A DNA stretch of 22,984 bases from Albibeggiatoa sp964388965 (GTDB lineage: Bacteria > Pseudomonadota > Gammaproteobacteria > Beggiatoales > Beggiatoaceae), in contig CAYMCP010000058.1 of NCBI GenBank assembly GCA_964388965.1, positions 1 to 22,984 on the forward strand, read 5' to 3'. Both the position numbers and the translations under genes were made by a program. Shown one piece after another: positions 1 through 8,151 of the stretch. Under the pieces are notes generated by a model, which saw only the letters and a list, made by a program, of their open reading frames with translations, was not told the DNA's origin and made no database searches. Positions within the stretch are counted from its first letter, which is position 1. Each line of letters opens with the position of its first letter.

Positions 1-65
1 ATAATTACTAAGTTAGAAAAGTATAACTAAGTTTTCAATAGCTGCTATCTAACCCCTTTATCTTT

Positions 66-1140
66 TCAACATTCTACACCATGCGTTTGTTGTTCCATGT
101 CATTGGTATTAAACATTTTTTTCGCTTGCGAACGGCTCATTTTACGTCCTGCGCCATGTGAGCAGGAGCAGAACGCATCAGCATTACCTTTACCGCTTAC
201 AATAAAAGATTTCGCTCCCATGCTACCCGGAATAATGCCCAGCTCACCTTCTCTCGCACTGATCGCGCCTTTCCACGTCAAAAATACTTGTTCGCCAAAA
301 TGTTCTTCAATCGCCACATAGTTATGGTGACAATTAATTGCTTCTTTCGTAATACTGAATTCTGGTAGCACTTTTTTTAACGCATTTAAAATTAAGCGCA
401 TCATTTCCTTACGATTCCACATCGCATAATCTTGCGCCCAATGTACCGCTTGCACATAATCCTCAAAATATTGCGTCCCTTCGGAAAAATAGGCTAAATC
501 CTTATGCGGCAATTGTGCAATATGGCTTTCCATGTCTTTTTTCGCTAAGCTAATGAAATAACGACCAATACTATTGCCAATCCCGCGACTACCGGAATGC
601 AACATTATCCACACATTTTGATTTTCATCTAAGCACAATTCAATAAAATGATTACCACTGCCTAATGTACCTAATTGTTGTGTCCATGTTTGATAAGGCT
701 TTTTTAACATTTTAGCAATTGCTGGGTGTTTTTCAATAATGTGTTCGATACCCCCGTCCAAACTGTTGATAGTTGAGCGTTGCGCTTGGGGTTGTCCGGT
801 GTGCATTGAAAAACCTACAGGCACAGCATCTTCAATTGCCTCACGCACTTTTTTCAAGTTGTCTGGCAATTGGTTTGCGTTCAGAGACAACCGTAAGGCG
901 TTCATGCCACAGCCAATATCCACCGCCCACGGCTGCGGGAATAATCGCTTGTTTAGTCGGAATCACCGAGCCGACAGTCGCCCCAATGCCCAAATGCACA
1001 TCAGGCATTGCTGCAACGTGATGGTGAATAAACGGCAGCTTGGAAATCTTGATAAGTTGGTCTAATGCAGGTGGTTCAATGTCATCTGTGTATATTTTAA
1101 TTGGAACAGAGCCTTTTTCCAATGTTATTTTAATGGGCAT
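66..1140 (-). pseudogene. rtcB: RNA 3'-phosphate ligase RtcB, broken by frameshift and nonsense codon
   Basis: RtcB joins 2',3'-cyclic phosphate or 3'-phosphate RNA ends to 5'-OH ends using GTP and Mn2+. The first part starts at ATG 1140 and reads in one frame to IIPAAVG (about residue 72). The next motif, VDIGCGMNA, which holds a metal-binding Cys, is in another frame from 923, so one extra G sits in the G/C run near 924. The second frame keeps GNHFIE, LHSGSRGIGN, CHHNYV and SCSHGAGR, the last carrying the His that is guanylylated in the family. It stops at TGA 68-66, where relatives have an Arg (VEC-R-KD), so roughly 45-50 C-terminal residues are missing compared with E. coli RtcB (recalled as 408 aa). 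The usual TRKGA motif reads TWKGA (273-275). Frameshift, nonsense codon and motif substitution together suggest decay rather than a single sequencing error. A longer upstream reading of the first frame runs into the MITE at 1176-1321 and is not the real start. Family identity is certain; inactivity is inferred. Confidence 0.85.
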
Positions 1141-1175
1141 GACTTTATCAATTCTTAGGTAACAGATAAGGTATT

Positions 1176-1321
1176 TAGGCGTTACGCAGTTCAAATAAAA
1201 ATTTGTCTCGTTTCCTCGTCCCAATGGTCTCGGTTGGAATGCAGCATGGACGCTCTGCGTCCTGATTTATTGTGAGTTGCAAATATAGCGTAAAATTTTC
1301 GTGTGAACTGCGTAACTCCTA
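1176..1321. mobile_element. MITE-like element, copy 1 (long form, 146 bp)
   Basis: Terminal inverted repeats TAGGCGTTACGCAGTT (1176-1191) and AACTGCGTAACTCCTA (1306-1321) match at 15 of 16 positions. Both ends finish in TA, as expected for a TA target duplication of IS630/Tc1-mariner type. There is no coding capacity. The middle (about 1214-1263) holds a GC-richer module with two hairpins, including GGACGC-TCT-GCGTCC at 1248-1262. The same module is in copy 2. The element lies 35 bp upstream of the rtcB start codon. Confidence 0.75.
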
Positions 1322-1432
1322 GATATTATAATTCATAATTCAAAAAAAGCCTTAGCTAACGAATGAATAAGATGGAATTTGAGATGAGAAAAGACCGATT
1401 TCTTGCTGAAAACAGGGCTTATGAACACGGTA

Positions 1433-1453
1433 CTCCCAAATTCCATTTGGGAG
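1433..1453. repeat. Perfect 9-bp stem hairpin between rtcB and phoU
   Basis: CTCCCAAAT and ATTTGGGAG are perfect inverted repeats around a 3-nt loop (TCC). No T-run follows on either strand, so a Rho-independent terminator is not well supported. It resembles the short dispersed palindromes seen in repeat-rich genomes. The rest of 1322-1544 holds no recognisable gene. Confidence 0.5.
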
Positions 1454-1544
1454 CTGGAGAATATGAATAAAACTGTTTTGTTAAGAAAAAACGACTGATA
1501 ACAGGGTAGGAGACTGTAGCATTAAAAAAATGATACACTAAAAA

Positions 1545-2258
1545 TTACTTTTCGCGGGCTTGTTCTTCCAATTGCTCCAAACTAATATGGCGTACATCAG
1601 TACCTTTTGCAAAATAGATAATATTTTCACAAACATTACGAGTATGTGCAGCAATTCGTTCTAAGGCGCGCGCTGACCACAATAAGTTTAATACCACTGG
1701 AATCATGCGCGAATCCTCCATCATATAAGTGATCAGTTGACGCACTAAGCTGTCGTATTCATTATCAATTTTAAATGTAGAGCGAATCACTTCAATGGCT
1801 TCTTCGGTATCTGAACGTGCGAACGCATCCAATGCACCATGCAATACTTCGCGTACTCGCTCACTTAGATGTACAAAACTCACATAATGTTTTTGCGTTA
1901 AACCAGAAATTTTAATCGACATCCGTGCAATGCCTTCCGCTTCGTCACCAATGCGCTCTAAATCATTAATCGTTTTAATTACTGCCATAATTAAACGTAA
2001 ATCACTGGCAGCAGGCTGACGGCGTACAATGACTTGAGTACATTCTTCATCAATTGATACTTCTAAAGCATTAACTGTGTAATCATTGTTATAAACTCGT
2101 TTAGCAAGTTGTTCGTCGCCTTCAGTCAGTGCCTTAATCGCATTGTCCAATTGTTCCTCAACTAGACCACCCATACCCAATACTTGATTGTGTAAATGGC
2201 GTAATTCGGCATTAAACCGTTGTGATATGTGTTGGGTTACATCTCTTACATCTGACAT
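1545..2258 (-). CDS. phoU: Phosphate signalling protein PhoU
   Basis: PhoU is a cytoplasmic helical protein that links the PstSCAB transporter to the PhoR/PhoB two-component system and restrains the Pho response when phosphate is plentiful. The product (about 237 aa, normal length) shows two PhoU repeats, each with the metal-binding E/D-x-x-x-D pattern characteristic of the family (for example TINDLERIGDEAEGIARM and ARALERIAAHTRNVCENI). An earlier ATG lies at 2264, but the strong Shine-Dalgarno AGGAGG (2272-2267) is only 2 nt from it and 8 nt from the ATG at 2258. The start MSDVRDVTQ is therefore preferred. It is the last gene of pstC-pstA-pstB-phoU, all on the minus strand. Confidence 0.95.
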   Translation of the reverse strand: MSDVRDVTQHISQRFNAELRHLHNQVLGMGGLVEEQLDNAIKALTEGDEQLAKRVYNNDYTVNALEVSIDEECTQVIVRRQPAASDLRLIMAVIKTINDLERIGDEAEGIARMSIKISGLTQKHYVSFVHLSERVREVLHGALDAFARSDTEEAIEVIRSTFKIDNEYDSLVRQLITYMMEDSRMIPVVLNLLWSARALERIAAHTRNVCENIIYFAKGTDVRHISLEQLEEQAREK

Positions 2259-2278
2259 ATTCATATCCTCCTTTTAAG

Positions 2279-2292
2279 ACAATTAACAATTA
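2279..2292. repeat. Tandem heptamer (ACAATTA)x2 upstream of phoU
   Basis: ACAATTA is repeated exactly twice in the spacer between phoU and pstB. It belongs to the set of 7/14-bp-period repeats found in the spacers of this operon. Confidence 0.5.
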
Positions 2293-2339
2293 TTAAAAAC
2301 ATCCCTAAACTCAAGAATAATCAGTATTCAAAAATCACT

Positions 2340-2367
2340 TTGATAATGACTTGTTGATAATGACTTG
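2340..2367. repeat. Perfect 14-bp tandem duplication in the pstB-phoU spacer
   Basis: TTGATAATGACTTG occurs twice head to tail without mismatch, followed by a degenerate AT-rich third unit up to about 2385. It lies just 3' of pstB. Confidence 0.65.
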
Positions 2368-2386
2368 ATTATTAATTGATAATTGT

Positions 2387-3229
2387 TTACCCGTAACGTC
2401 CTGTAATGTAGTCTTCGGTTTGTTTTTCGTGCGGATTAGTAAAGATGGTACTCGTATCGCCAAATTCAATCAATTCACCCAAATACATAAAAGCGGTATA
2501 ATCAGAAACACGAGCGGCTTGTTGCATGTTATGCGTAACAATCACGATAGTATAATTGTCCTTTAATTTATGAATTAACTCTTCAATCTTCAAAGTTGAA
2601 ATAGGGTCTAGCGCAGAAGCAGGTTCATCTAACAATAAAATCTCTGGTTCAATTGCAATCGCCCGTGCGATCACCAAACGTTGTTGTTGACCACCAGACA
2701 TACCTAAAGCGTTATCATGTAAGCGGTCTTTCACCTCATCCCACAAGGCTGCACCTTTTAATGATTTCTCCACTACCTCATCTAATACACGACGGTCATT
2801 AATTCCTTGCAAGCGTAAACCATAAGCAACATTTTCATAAATGGATTTGGGGAAAGGATTTGGCTTCTGGAACACCATGCCAACACGACGGCGTAAATCA
2901 GAAATATTTAATCCCGGCGCGTGAATATCTTCACCGTCAAGCAAAATTTCCCCGTCGATTTTAACGCCATCTACTAAGTCATTCATACGGTTAAAACAGC
3001 GTAATAACGTGGATTTACCACAGCCACTAGGACCGATGTAAGCAGTTACGCGCTTTTCAGCGATACGCATATTAATACCTTTTAGCGCGTGTTTTTCAAC
3101 ACCACCATAGTAAAGGTTTAAATTTTTTACTTCGACACAAATGTTTTCGTTATCTAAATCAAGACTAGGCTCACCGCGACCGATAGAGGCAATGTCCATA
3201 CCGTGAGTTAGCGTATTGTTTTGACTCAT
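2387..3229 (-). CDS. pstB: Phosphate ABC transporter ATP-binding protein PstB
   Basis: PstB is the ATPase that drives phosphate import through the PstA-PstC channel on the cytoplasmic side of the inner membrane. The 280-aa product has Walker A GPSGCGKST (residues 66-74), Q-loop MVFQKPNPFPKSIYENV, signature MSGGQQQRL, Walker B ILLLDEPASALDP and an H-loop in IVTHNM. These are the PstB-type variants, including the FQKPNPFP stretch. The N-terminus is roughly 25 residues longer than in E. coli PstB and is polar, so part of it may not be needed. A weak AGGAT ribosome site precedes the ATG. pstA is 52 bp upstream and phoU 128 bp downstream. The family is certain. Confidence 0.97.
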   Translation of the reverse strand: MSQNNTLTHGMDIASIGRGEPSLDLDNENICVEVKNLNLYYGGVEKHALKGINMRIAEKRVTAYIGPSGCGKSTLLRCFNRMNDLVDGVKIDGEILLDGEDIHAPGLNISDLRRRVGMVFQKPNPFPKSIYENVAYGLRLQGINDRRVLDEVVEKSLKGAALWDEVKDRLHDNALGMSGGQQQRLVIARAIAIEPEILLLDEPASALDPISTLKIEELIHKLKDNYTIVIVTHNMQQAARVSDYTAFMYLGELIEFGDTSTIFTNPHEKQTEDYITGRYG

Positions 3230-3281
3230 AATATTATCCTAAAAATTAAGTTCGTCTTGGCAATTATCGCGTCAACAGCTA

Positions 3282-4934
3282 CTACACTGTTTCTAAAGAT
3301 TTGTATTGTTCGCGTAGGCGGTTACGAATCCAAATCGCTGAAATATTAAGTAATATGATTACTGCAACTAATAAAAACGCAGTGGCATAGACCAGCGGTC
3401 TCGCAGCTTCTACGTTGGGACTTTGGAAACCGACATCATAAATATGGAAACCTAAGTGCATAAATTTTCTATCTAAATGAATAAATGGATAGTTTGCATC
3501 TAAGACAAGGGAAGGAGCTAATTTTACCACACCGACCAACATGAGAGGGGCAACTTCACCCGCTGCGCGTGCAATTGCTAAAATCAAGCCTGTCATCATT
3601 GCAGGACTTGCCATCGGTAACACGGTGCGCCATAAGGTTTCAGCTTTGGTTGCGCCTAGTGCTAAACTACCTTCACGGATGGAGGATGGAATACGGCTTA
3701 GACCTTCCTCGGTAGAAACGATGACGACGGGTACGGTCAAAATTGCTAACGTCAATGATGCCCAGATGATGCCGCCTGTACCAAAGGTCGGTGCTGGCAA
3801 GGCTTCGGGATAAAATACATGGTCGATTGAACCACCAACTAAGTAAACGAAAAATCCTAAGCCAAATACACCGTAAACGATTGAAGGTACACCGGCGAGA
3901 TTGTTGACCGCAATCCGAATGGTACGAGTGAGAAAACCTTGTTTAGCGTATTCACGCAGATACACCGCAGCGACGACACCAAATGGTGTGACAATGATTG
4001 ACATGACGAATACCATCATAATTGTACCAAAAATTGCGGGAAAAATTCCCCCTTCAGTATTCGCTTCGCGTGGCTCGTCTGAGAGAAATTCCCATACTTT
4101 CCACACATAATGCCCGGCTTTTCCAGCTAATGTTAAAGCATTTGGCCAATAAGCATAAACTGCTTTGGAAAAATCAATTTCAACGACTTTACCGTCCATG
4201 ACTTCGGCGGTGAAGCTATCACGTTTAATATCTTGATATAAAACTGCTAATTCTTTGCGCAACGCTTGGTATTGGAGATCATATTCAGAACGCTTTTCTG
4301 CTACATAAGCTTGCTCTTCAGGGTCATTTTGACGTTCTTCTAATTCTAAACGACGCTCATATAGACGTAATCGCTCCAAACCATAGTTAATTTTACCAAT
4401 TTCATGTTTTTCGATATAAGCAATCTTACGGTGTAAATCAGAGGAACGCTGTAAACGTTCAATAAAAACAGCCTTGGCTTCGTCGCCTTCCGCAATGACT
4501 TCGCCATTTTCTTTGACTGATTTTAAAAAGCCGTAAAGATTACCCCATTCATGCCGTTCCACCACCATGATATTTTCTGGGTAAGTAATATCGTGTAGTT
4601 TACTTTCTAATATGGGGCGAAAATCCAATCCCAGCAAATCGCGATTACCCGTTTTGACTAGATAGCGTGTCAACCATTCGCCTTCTATATTGTTCTGACC
4701 AGCAGAACGCAGTCGAGACGCGGGAATCAGTTCTTCACTACGAATTTCACCAATTAAACGTGTTGTTTTACCTTCGTCGGTGTAATTGGCTTGCATCACA
4801 GCACTTGGCCAGAAGTGTCCCAAGCCGCGTACTGCAATTAATAGCAATAATCCTACAACAACAATTATACTAAGCGACACTGTGGAGGCTGTAAGCCAAA
4901 TCCAAGGGTCGCCGCTTTTCCACCAATCTTTCAT
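3282..4934 (-). CDS. pstA: Phosphate ABC transporter permease PstA (long form)
   Basis: PstA is one of the two inner-membrane permeases of the high-affinity phosphate importer. The N-terminal membrane segment (about residues 10-37) is followed by a large periplasmic insert (about 40-290) whose middle (about 150-240) is rich in Glu, Lys and Arg and predicted coiled-coil. A five- to six-helix permease domain follows, with the EAA loop at about 409-439 (EEGLSRIPSSIREGSLALGA). The length (550 aa) matches the long PstA type known from many gammaproteobacteria, not the roughly 300-aa E. coli form. An ATG at 4964 would add ten residues, but it lies inside a tandem repeat (4955-4982) and has no ribosome site. 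The ATG at 4934 gives MKDWWKSGDPW, a natural N-terminus. Neighbours are pstC upstream and pstB downstream. Confidence 0.93.
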   Translation of the reverse strand: MKDWWKSGDPWIWLTASTVSLSIIVVVGLLLLIAVRGLGHFWPSAVMQANYTDEGKTTRLIGEIRSEELIPASRLRSAGQNNIEGEWLTRYLVKTGNRDLLGLDFRPILESKLHDITYPENIMVVERHEWGNLYGFLKSVKENGEVIAEGDEAKAVFIERLQRSSDLHRKIAYIEKHEIGKINYGLERLRLYERRLELEERQNDPEEQAYVAEKRSEYDLQYQALRKELAVLYQDIKRDSFTAEVMDGKVVEIDFSKAVYAYWPNALTLAGKAGHYVWKVWEFLSDEPREANTEGGIFPAIFGTIMMVFVMSIIVTPFGVVAAVYLREYAKQGFLTRTIRIAVNNLAGVPSIVYGVFGLGFFVYLVGGSIDHVFYPEALPAPTFGTGGIIWASLTLAILTVPVVIVSTEEGLSRIPSSIREGSLALGATKAETLWRTVLPMASPAMMTGLILAIARAAGEVAPLMLVGVVKLAPSLVLDANYPFIHLDRKFMHLGFHIYDVGFQSPNVEAARPLVYATAFLLVAVIILLNISAIWIRNRLREQYKSLETV

Positions 4935-4954
4935 AAGAGTCAATTCCAAATCTT

Positions 4955-4982
4955 CAATTAACAATCATCAATTAACAATGAC
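4955..4982. repeat. 14-bp tandem repeat upstream of pstA
   Basis: CAATTAACAATCAT is followed directly by CAATTAACAATGAC (12 of 14 identical). It sits in the pstC-pstA spacer and overlaps the weaker upstream ATG of pstA, which supports the downstream start. Confidence 0.55.
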
Positions 4983-5084
4983 TAATGAGTAAAAATTGAT
5001 GTACTGTTGTATTTAAAATAATTATCAACAGTACTCAAGTGTATAAAACTGTGTTTTGCCTTTCATTAATAATTGTTCATTGAC

Positions 5085-7397
5085 CTAAAGTGAACTGTAT
5101 TTACGGCGCAATCTATGTCTAACGATTTCCGCTAATGTGTTAAAAAAGAAAGTAAATATAAACAATACCAAGCCTGATAAAAATAAGACTCGATAGTGTG
5201 TACTATCTACTTCTGATTCTGGCATCTCGACTGCGATATTGGCTGATAAGGTGCGCAAGCCTTGAAAAATACTAAAGTCCATTACTGGTGTATTACCTGT
5301 TGCCATTAGTACAATCATGGTTTCACCCACCGCACGACCAATACCAATCATAACTGCCGAGAAAATACCCGGACTCGCAGTTAAAATAACGACTCGAGTC
5401 ATGGTCTGCCACAAGGTCGCACCTAGTGCTAATGAACCAACCGTTAAATGTTTTGGCACGCTAAATATCGCGTCTTCAGTAATCGAGAAAATACTTGGAA
5501 TGACTGCTAAACCCATTGCAATACCGACGACTAAGGCATTGCGTTGGTCAAAATCAATACCGATAGAGTTTAACCATAAGCGCATATCACCGTTGAATAA
5601 CCATACTTCAACTGGATAACTCAAGGCAAACGCTAACCAACCTGCAAATAAAATACTTGGAATCAATAAAGCGGCTTCCCAACCCGGTGGAATGCTATAT
5701 TTAATTGATTTAGGGACAAATTTCCACCACGAATATGCTGAAATCAATACTATCAGTGGCAGCATGATCAATAGCATAAATACACCGGGTAAATTCATTT
5801 CAATCATTGGTGCAAGCCATAAACCCGCTAAAAATCCCAAAATCACTGTAGGTAATGCTTCCATGATTTCAATCGTAGGTTTAACCACTTTGCGCATACC
5901 CGGTGACATAAAGTAAGCTGCGTAAATCGCACCAAAAATTGCAATCGGTACAGCAACAAGCATTGCGTAAAAAGCAGCTTTTAATGTACCAAATGCTAAT
6001 GGCATCAAGCTAAATTTTGGCTCAAAATCGTTACTCGCAGAGGATGATTGCCACATATATTTGGGTTGTTCATGGCTTTCGTACCAGACTTTACCCCAGA
6101 GCGCGTAAAGAGAAATTTCGGGATGCTCGTTGTGCACTTTCCAGACTTGAATATCACCCTTTTTTTGCTCAACTAACATCATATTCGCACGAGGTGAGAC
6201 TGCAACGCTTTGTATTTCTTTTGGTTTGGTGAAATTATCAACTAACACCTGATTATGTGCTGTGGAGTGATAAATACCAATTTTTCCCGACGCATCCGCT
6301 AATAAAAAACCTTTACGACGTTCTTCTGGTGAAATCGTGACAATTTGCTGTCCTTGATGTTGAGTAAATTCACGGATTTTAGTTAAATGTTCATCACCAT
6401 TTTCGTCACGAGTAGGAAACCACTGCGCAACCACTCCATCTGAGGTGGCAATCAGTAGCGAAATATCACCCGTTAAAAATTTAATTTCAGAGATAGTATG
6501 CCCATTGTCAACAACTTTTACTTTTTCGATAAAATACGGATTTTCTTTGTCCCGAATATCAATTTGTGCAACGTATCCTTGTGCATCAGCCAAATAAGCA
6601 AGTTTTTCTTCCTTATCCAACAACAAATGCGTGACTTTGCCTAGTCCTAATTCCGCTAAATTTAGTTCACCTATGACCCGTGTAAAAGTTTCCTCTTCGG
6701 TCAAGAAGTCAATTTCTTTGATAAAACCCGATAGTATAAACCGATTATCTGTGCTCACGGCTGCAACTATATTCGCTTGTTCTGTTAATTGTACATCCAC
6801 ATGAACTAAAGCTTGCCCCTTATCATCAATAATCAGTGGCTTTTGCCCTAGTGGATGTTCAATATTTGGAACAATAGTGCGTATATTTTTATCGTTTTCA
6901 TCTTTAACGTAACTGGTATCATACTTGTGTCTGATAATCACGGCACGTCCGTCGCTTAGACCATACACGATGGAACCAACGGCAGTATCACCATAACCAA
7001 AGCTAGAAATTTCAGTATTATCAGGTGTAATAGCTTGTTCTTTAATGATATTGCCATGCTTTAGGTTAAAAAATATCGCATAAGCTTTATCAGTAAAGCG
7101 GACACCAATCTCGTTTTGCTCTTCGGTAGCTAGGTGCACAGTTTGTCCCATTTCTGGGCGCGGCACAGATACCGTACTGACTTCCTCAACGCTCGCAGGC
7201 GTTAGGAGAGGAAAGACCACATACAAGAGGTAAAAGAAGATTAGCAATATCGCAATAATGACGCTAACACCACCAATGGTCATTGCATGACGCACAAGGT
7301 GGTCTTTAAATACACGCCAATGGCGTAACCGCACTATCGCGGGGTCATTTAATGCGCTTTTGATGTCGAATGTAGGTTTGTCGGCTGTCGTACTCAT
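5085..7397 (-). CDS. pstC: Phosphate ABC transporter permease PstC (long form with periplasmic domain)
   Basis: PstC pairs with PstA to form the phosphate channel. The 770-aa product has one N-terminal membrane helix (about 41-64), then a periplasmic domain of about 390 residues (66-455) rich in short beta-like segments and WD-repeat-like turns (probably a propeller, by inference). The permease domain follows (about 461-770), with the EAA loop near 641-672 (EDAIFSVPKHLTVGSLALGA) and the conserved GRAVGETM segment. E. coli PstC is about 320 aa, so this is the enlarged gammaproteobacterial type. The start follows GAAGG closely. The gene is the first of the operon; no pstS encoding the periplasmic phosphate-binding protein is next to it, and the upstream neighbour is a pilin-like gene. 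The binding protein must be encoded elsewhere. Confidence 0.94.
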   Translation of the reverse strand: MSTTADKPTFDIKSALNDPAIVRLRHWRVFKDHLVRHAMTIGGVSVIIAILLIFFYLLYVVFPLLTPASVEEVSTVSVPRPEMGQTVHLATEEQNEIGVRFTDKAYAIFFNLKHGNIIKEQAITPDNTEISSFGYGDTAVGSIVYGLSDGRAVIIRHKYDTSYVKDENDKNIRTIVPNIEHPLGQKPLIIDDKGQALVHVDVQLTEQANIVAAVSTDNRFILSGFIKEIDFLTEEETFTRVIGELNLAELGLGKVTHLLLDKEEKLAYLADAQGYVAQIDIRDKENPYFIEKVKVVDNGHTISEIKFLTGDISLLIATSDGVVAQWFPTRDENGDEHLTKIREFTQHQGQQIVTISPEERRKGFLLADASGKIGIYHSTAHNQVLVDNFTKPKEIQSVAVSPRANMMLVEQKKGDIQVWKVHNEHPEISLYALWGKVWYESHEQPKYMWQSSSASNDFEPKFSLMPLAFGTLKAAFYAMLVAVPIAIFGAIYAAYFMSPGMRKVVKPTIEIMEALPTVILGFLAGLWLAPMIEMNLPGVFMLLIMLPLIVLISAYSWWKFVPKSIKYSIPPGWEAALLIPSILFAGWLAFALSYPVEVWLFNGDMRLWLNSIGIDFDQRNALVVGIAMGLAVIPSIFSITEDAIFSVPKHLTVGSLALGATLWQTMTRVVILTASPGIFSAVMIGIGRAVGETMIVLMATGNTPVMDFSIFQGLRTLSANIAVEMPESEVDSTHYRVLFLSGLVLFIFTFFFNTLAEIVRHRLRRKYSSL

Positions 7398-7421
7398 AGC
7401 CTTCTAGACTATCTCTGTTTT

Positions 7422-7439
7422 GTGACATCAGTATGACGG
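7422..7439 (-). promoter_or_regulatory. Candidate Pho box upstream of pstC
   Basis: On the minus strand CCGTCAT-ACTG-ATGTCAC gives two 7-bp half-sites spaced by 4 bp, each matching the PhoB consensus CTGTCAT/CTGTCAC at 6 of 7 positions, with the right 11-bp period. It ends 24 bp from the pstC ATG. A possible -10 (GATAGT, 7413-7408) lies 8 bp further. That is very close to the start codon and would leave almost no leader, so the geometry is unusual and the site is a candidate only. Confidence 0.4.
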
Positions 7440-7449
7440 GAAACATCAA

Positions 7450-7477
7450 TTTTTGATTTTTAATTTTTGATTTTTAA
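7450..7477. repeat. Perfect 14-bp tandem duplication upstream of pstC
   Basis: TTTTTGATTTTTAA occurs twice exactly, followed by a degenerate third unit. It lies between pstC and the prepilin gene, just upstream of the candidate Pho box. Confidence 0.6.
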
Positions 7478-7535
7478 TATCTTGATTTTCAATATTTTTC
7501 TAGGACAAAATTTATAAAATACCTGTGGCTGGAGG

Positions 7536-8150
7536 CTAGTAGTTATATCCTTTCACGTAACCTACCATCTCGTAACGTGATAACCAAATGAGATGATCAT
7601 CGTAAAGACCAGCTATATAATCGCCATATTTATAAGTTTTATCACCGTTGGCATTTTCGCTATAGGCAATTGTATCTTCTCCTAGAGAATAGATAACTAG
7701 CATAGCAATATTTTTGATAGGATCACCGCTATCTAATGCGATTTCTAAACCAGTATTTTTTTTCAAGTTATTGAAATTAATAAATTTATTGGTGTGAGTT
7801 TTATTTTGATAATCACCGTCGGCAATTGCATAGGCAAATCTATTGCCCCATGCGTCCATTTGACCAGCACTTAAACCTAATGAACGCCATGCTAAATTGC
7901 CTTCTCGACTGGTACAATTATTACCGCTGATATTTTCAAATCCATCGCCATTTGTATCGGGACAGGGTAAAGTCTGCTGTAAAACGATATAGGAAACAAT
8001 CGACTGCTTAATTTGGGCGAGTTTGCGCTCTGTTTCGGAAATTCGTCGTAATTGCAATTGTGCATTGATAGGCATTAATAAGCTGCTGGTCAATAAACCA
8101 ACAATTAATAATACCATTGTCATCTCTAATAGAGTAAAACCTTTATTCAT
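7536..8150 (-). CDS. Type IV prepilin-like protein
   Basis: The product (204 aa) starts MNKGFTLLEMTMVLLIVGLL, a textbook class III prepilin signal. Prepilin peptidase should cut between Gly4 and Phe5, leaving Glu at position 5 of the mature helix. The hydrophobic helix runs to about residue 27. The globular part carries LPCPDTNGDG, a possible Ca2+-binding D-x-N-x-D-G loop, then a second Cys, WRSLGL and WGNRFAYAI. The ATG at 8150 has AAGGA 6 nt upstream and lies one base after the stop of the preceding gene, so the two are co-translated. A longer upstream reading to 8201 lacks such a start. The role is probably a minor pilin or pseudopilin; the exact function is unknown. The LPCPD-x-x-GDG domain is shared with the upstream gene. 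Confidence 0.8.
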   Translation of the reverse strand: MNKGFTLLEMTMVLLIVGLLTSSLLMPINAQLQLRRISETERKLAQIKQSIVSYIVLQQTLPCPDTNGDGFENISGNNCTSREGNLAWRSLGLSAGQMDAWGNRFAYAIADGDYQNKTHTNKFINFNNLKKNTGLEIALDSGDPIKNIAMLVIYSLGEDTIAYSENANGDKTYKYGDYIAGLYDDHLIWLSRYEMVGYVKGYNY

Positions 8151-8151
8151 T

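Noticed and set aside
920..930. Programmed frameshift in rtcB
   Set aside because: No slippery heptamer or stimulatory structure was evident, and a second nonsense change and motif substitution point to decay.
1141..1224. N-terminal extension of rtcB to 1224
   Set aside because: The extra residues are encoded by the MITE terminal repeat and are not part of the RtcB family sequence.
1433..1453. Hairpin as a Rho-independent terminator of the pst operon
   Set aside because: No T-run follows it on the minus strand, and it lies about 90 bp past phoU.
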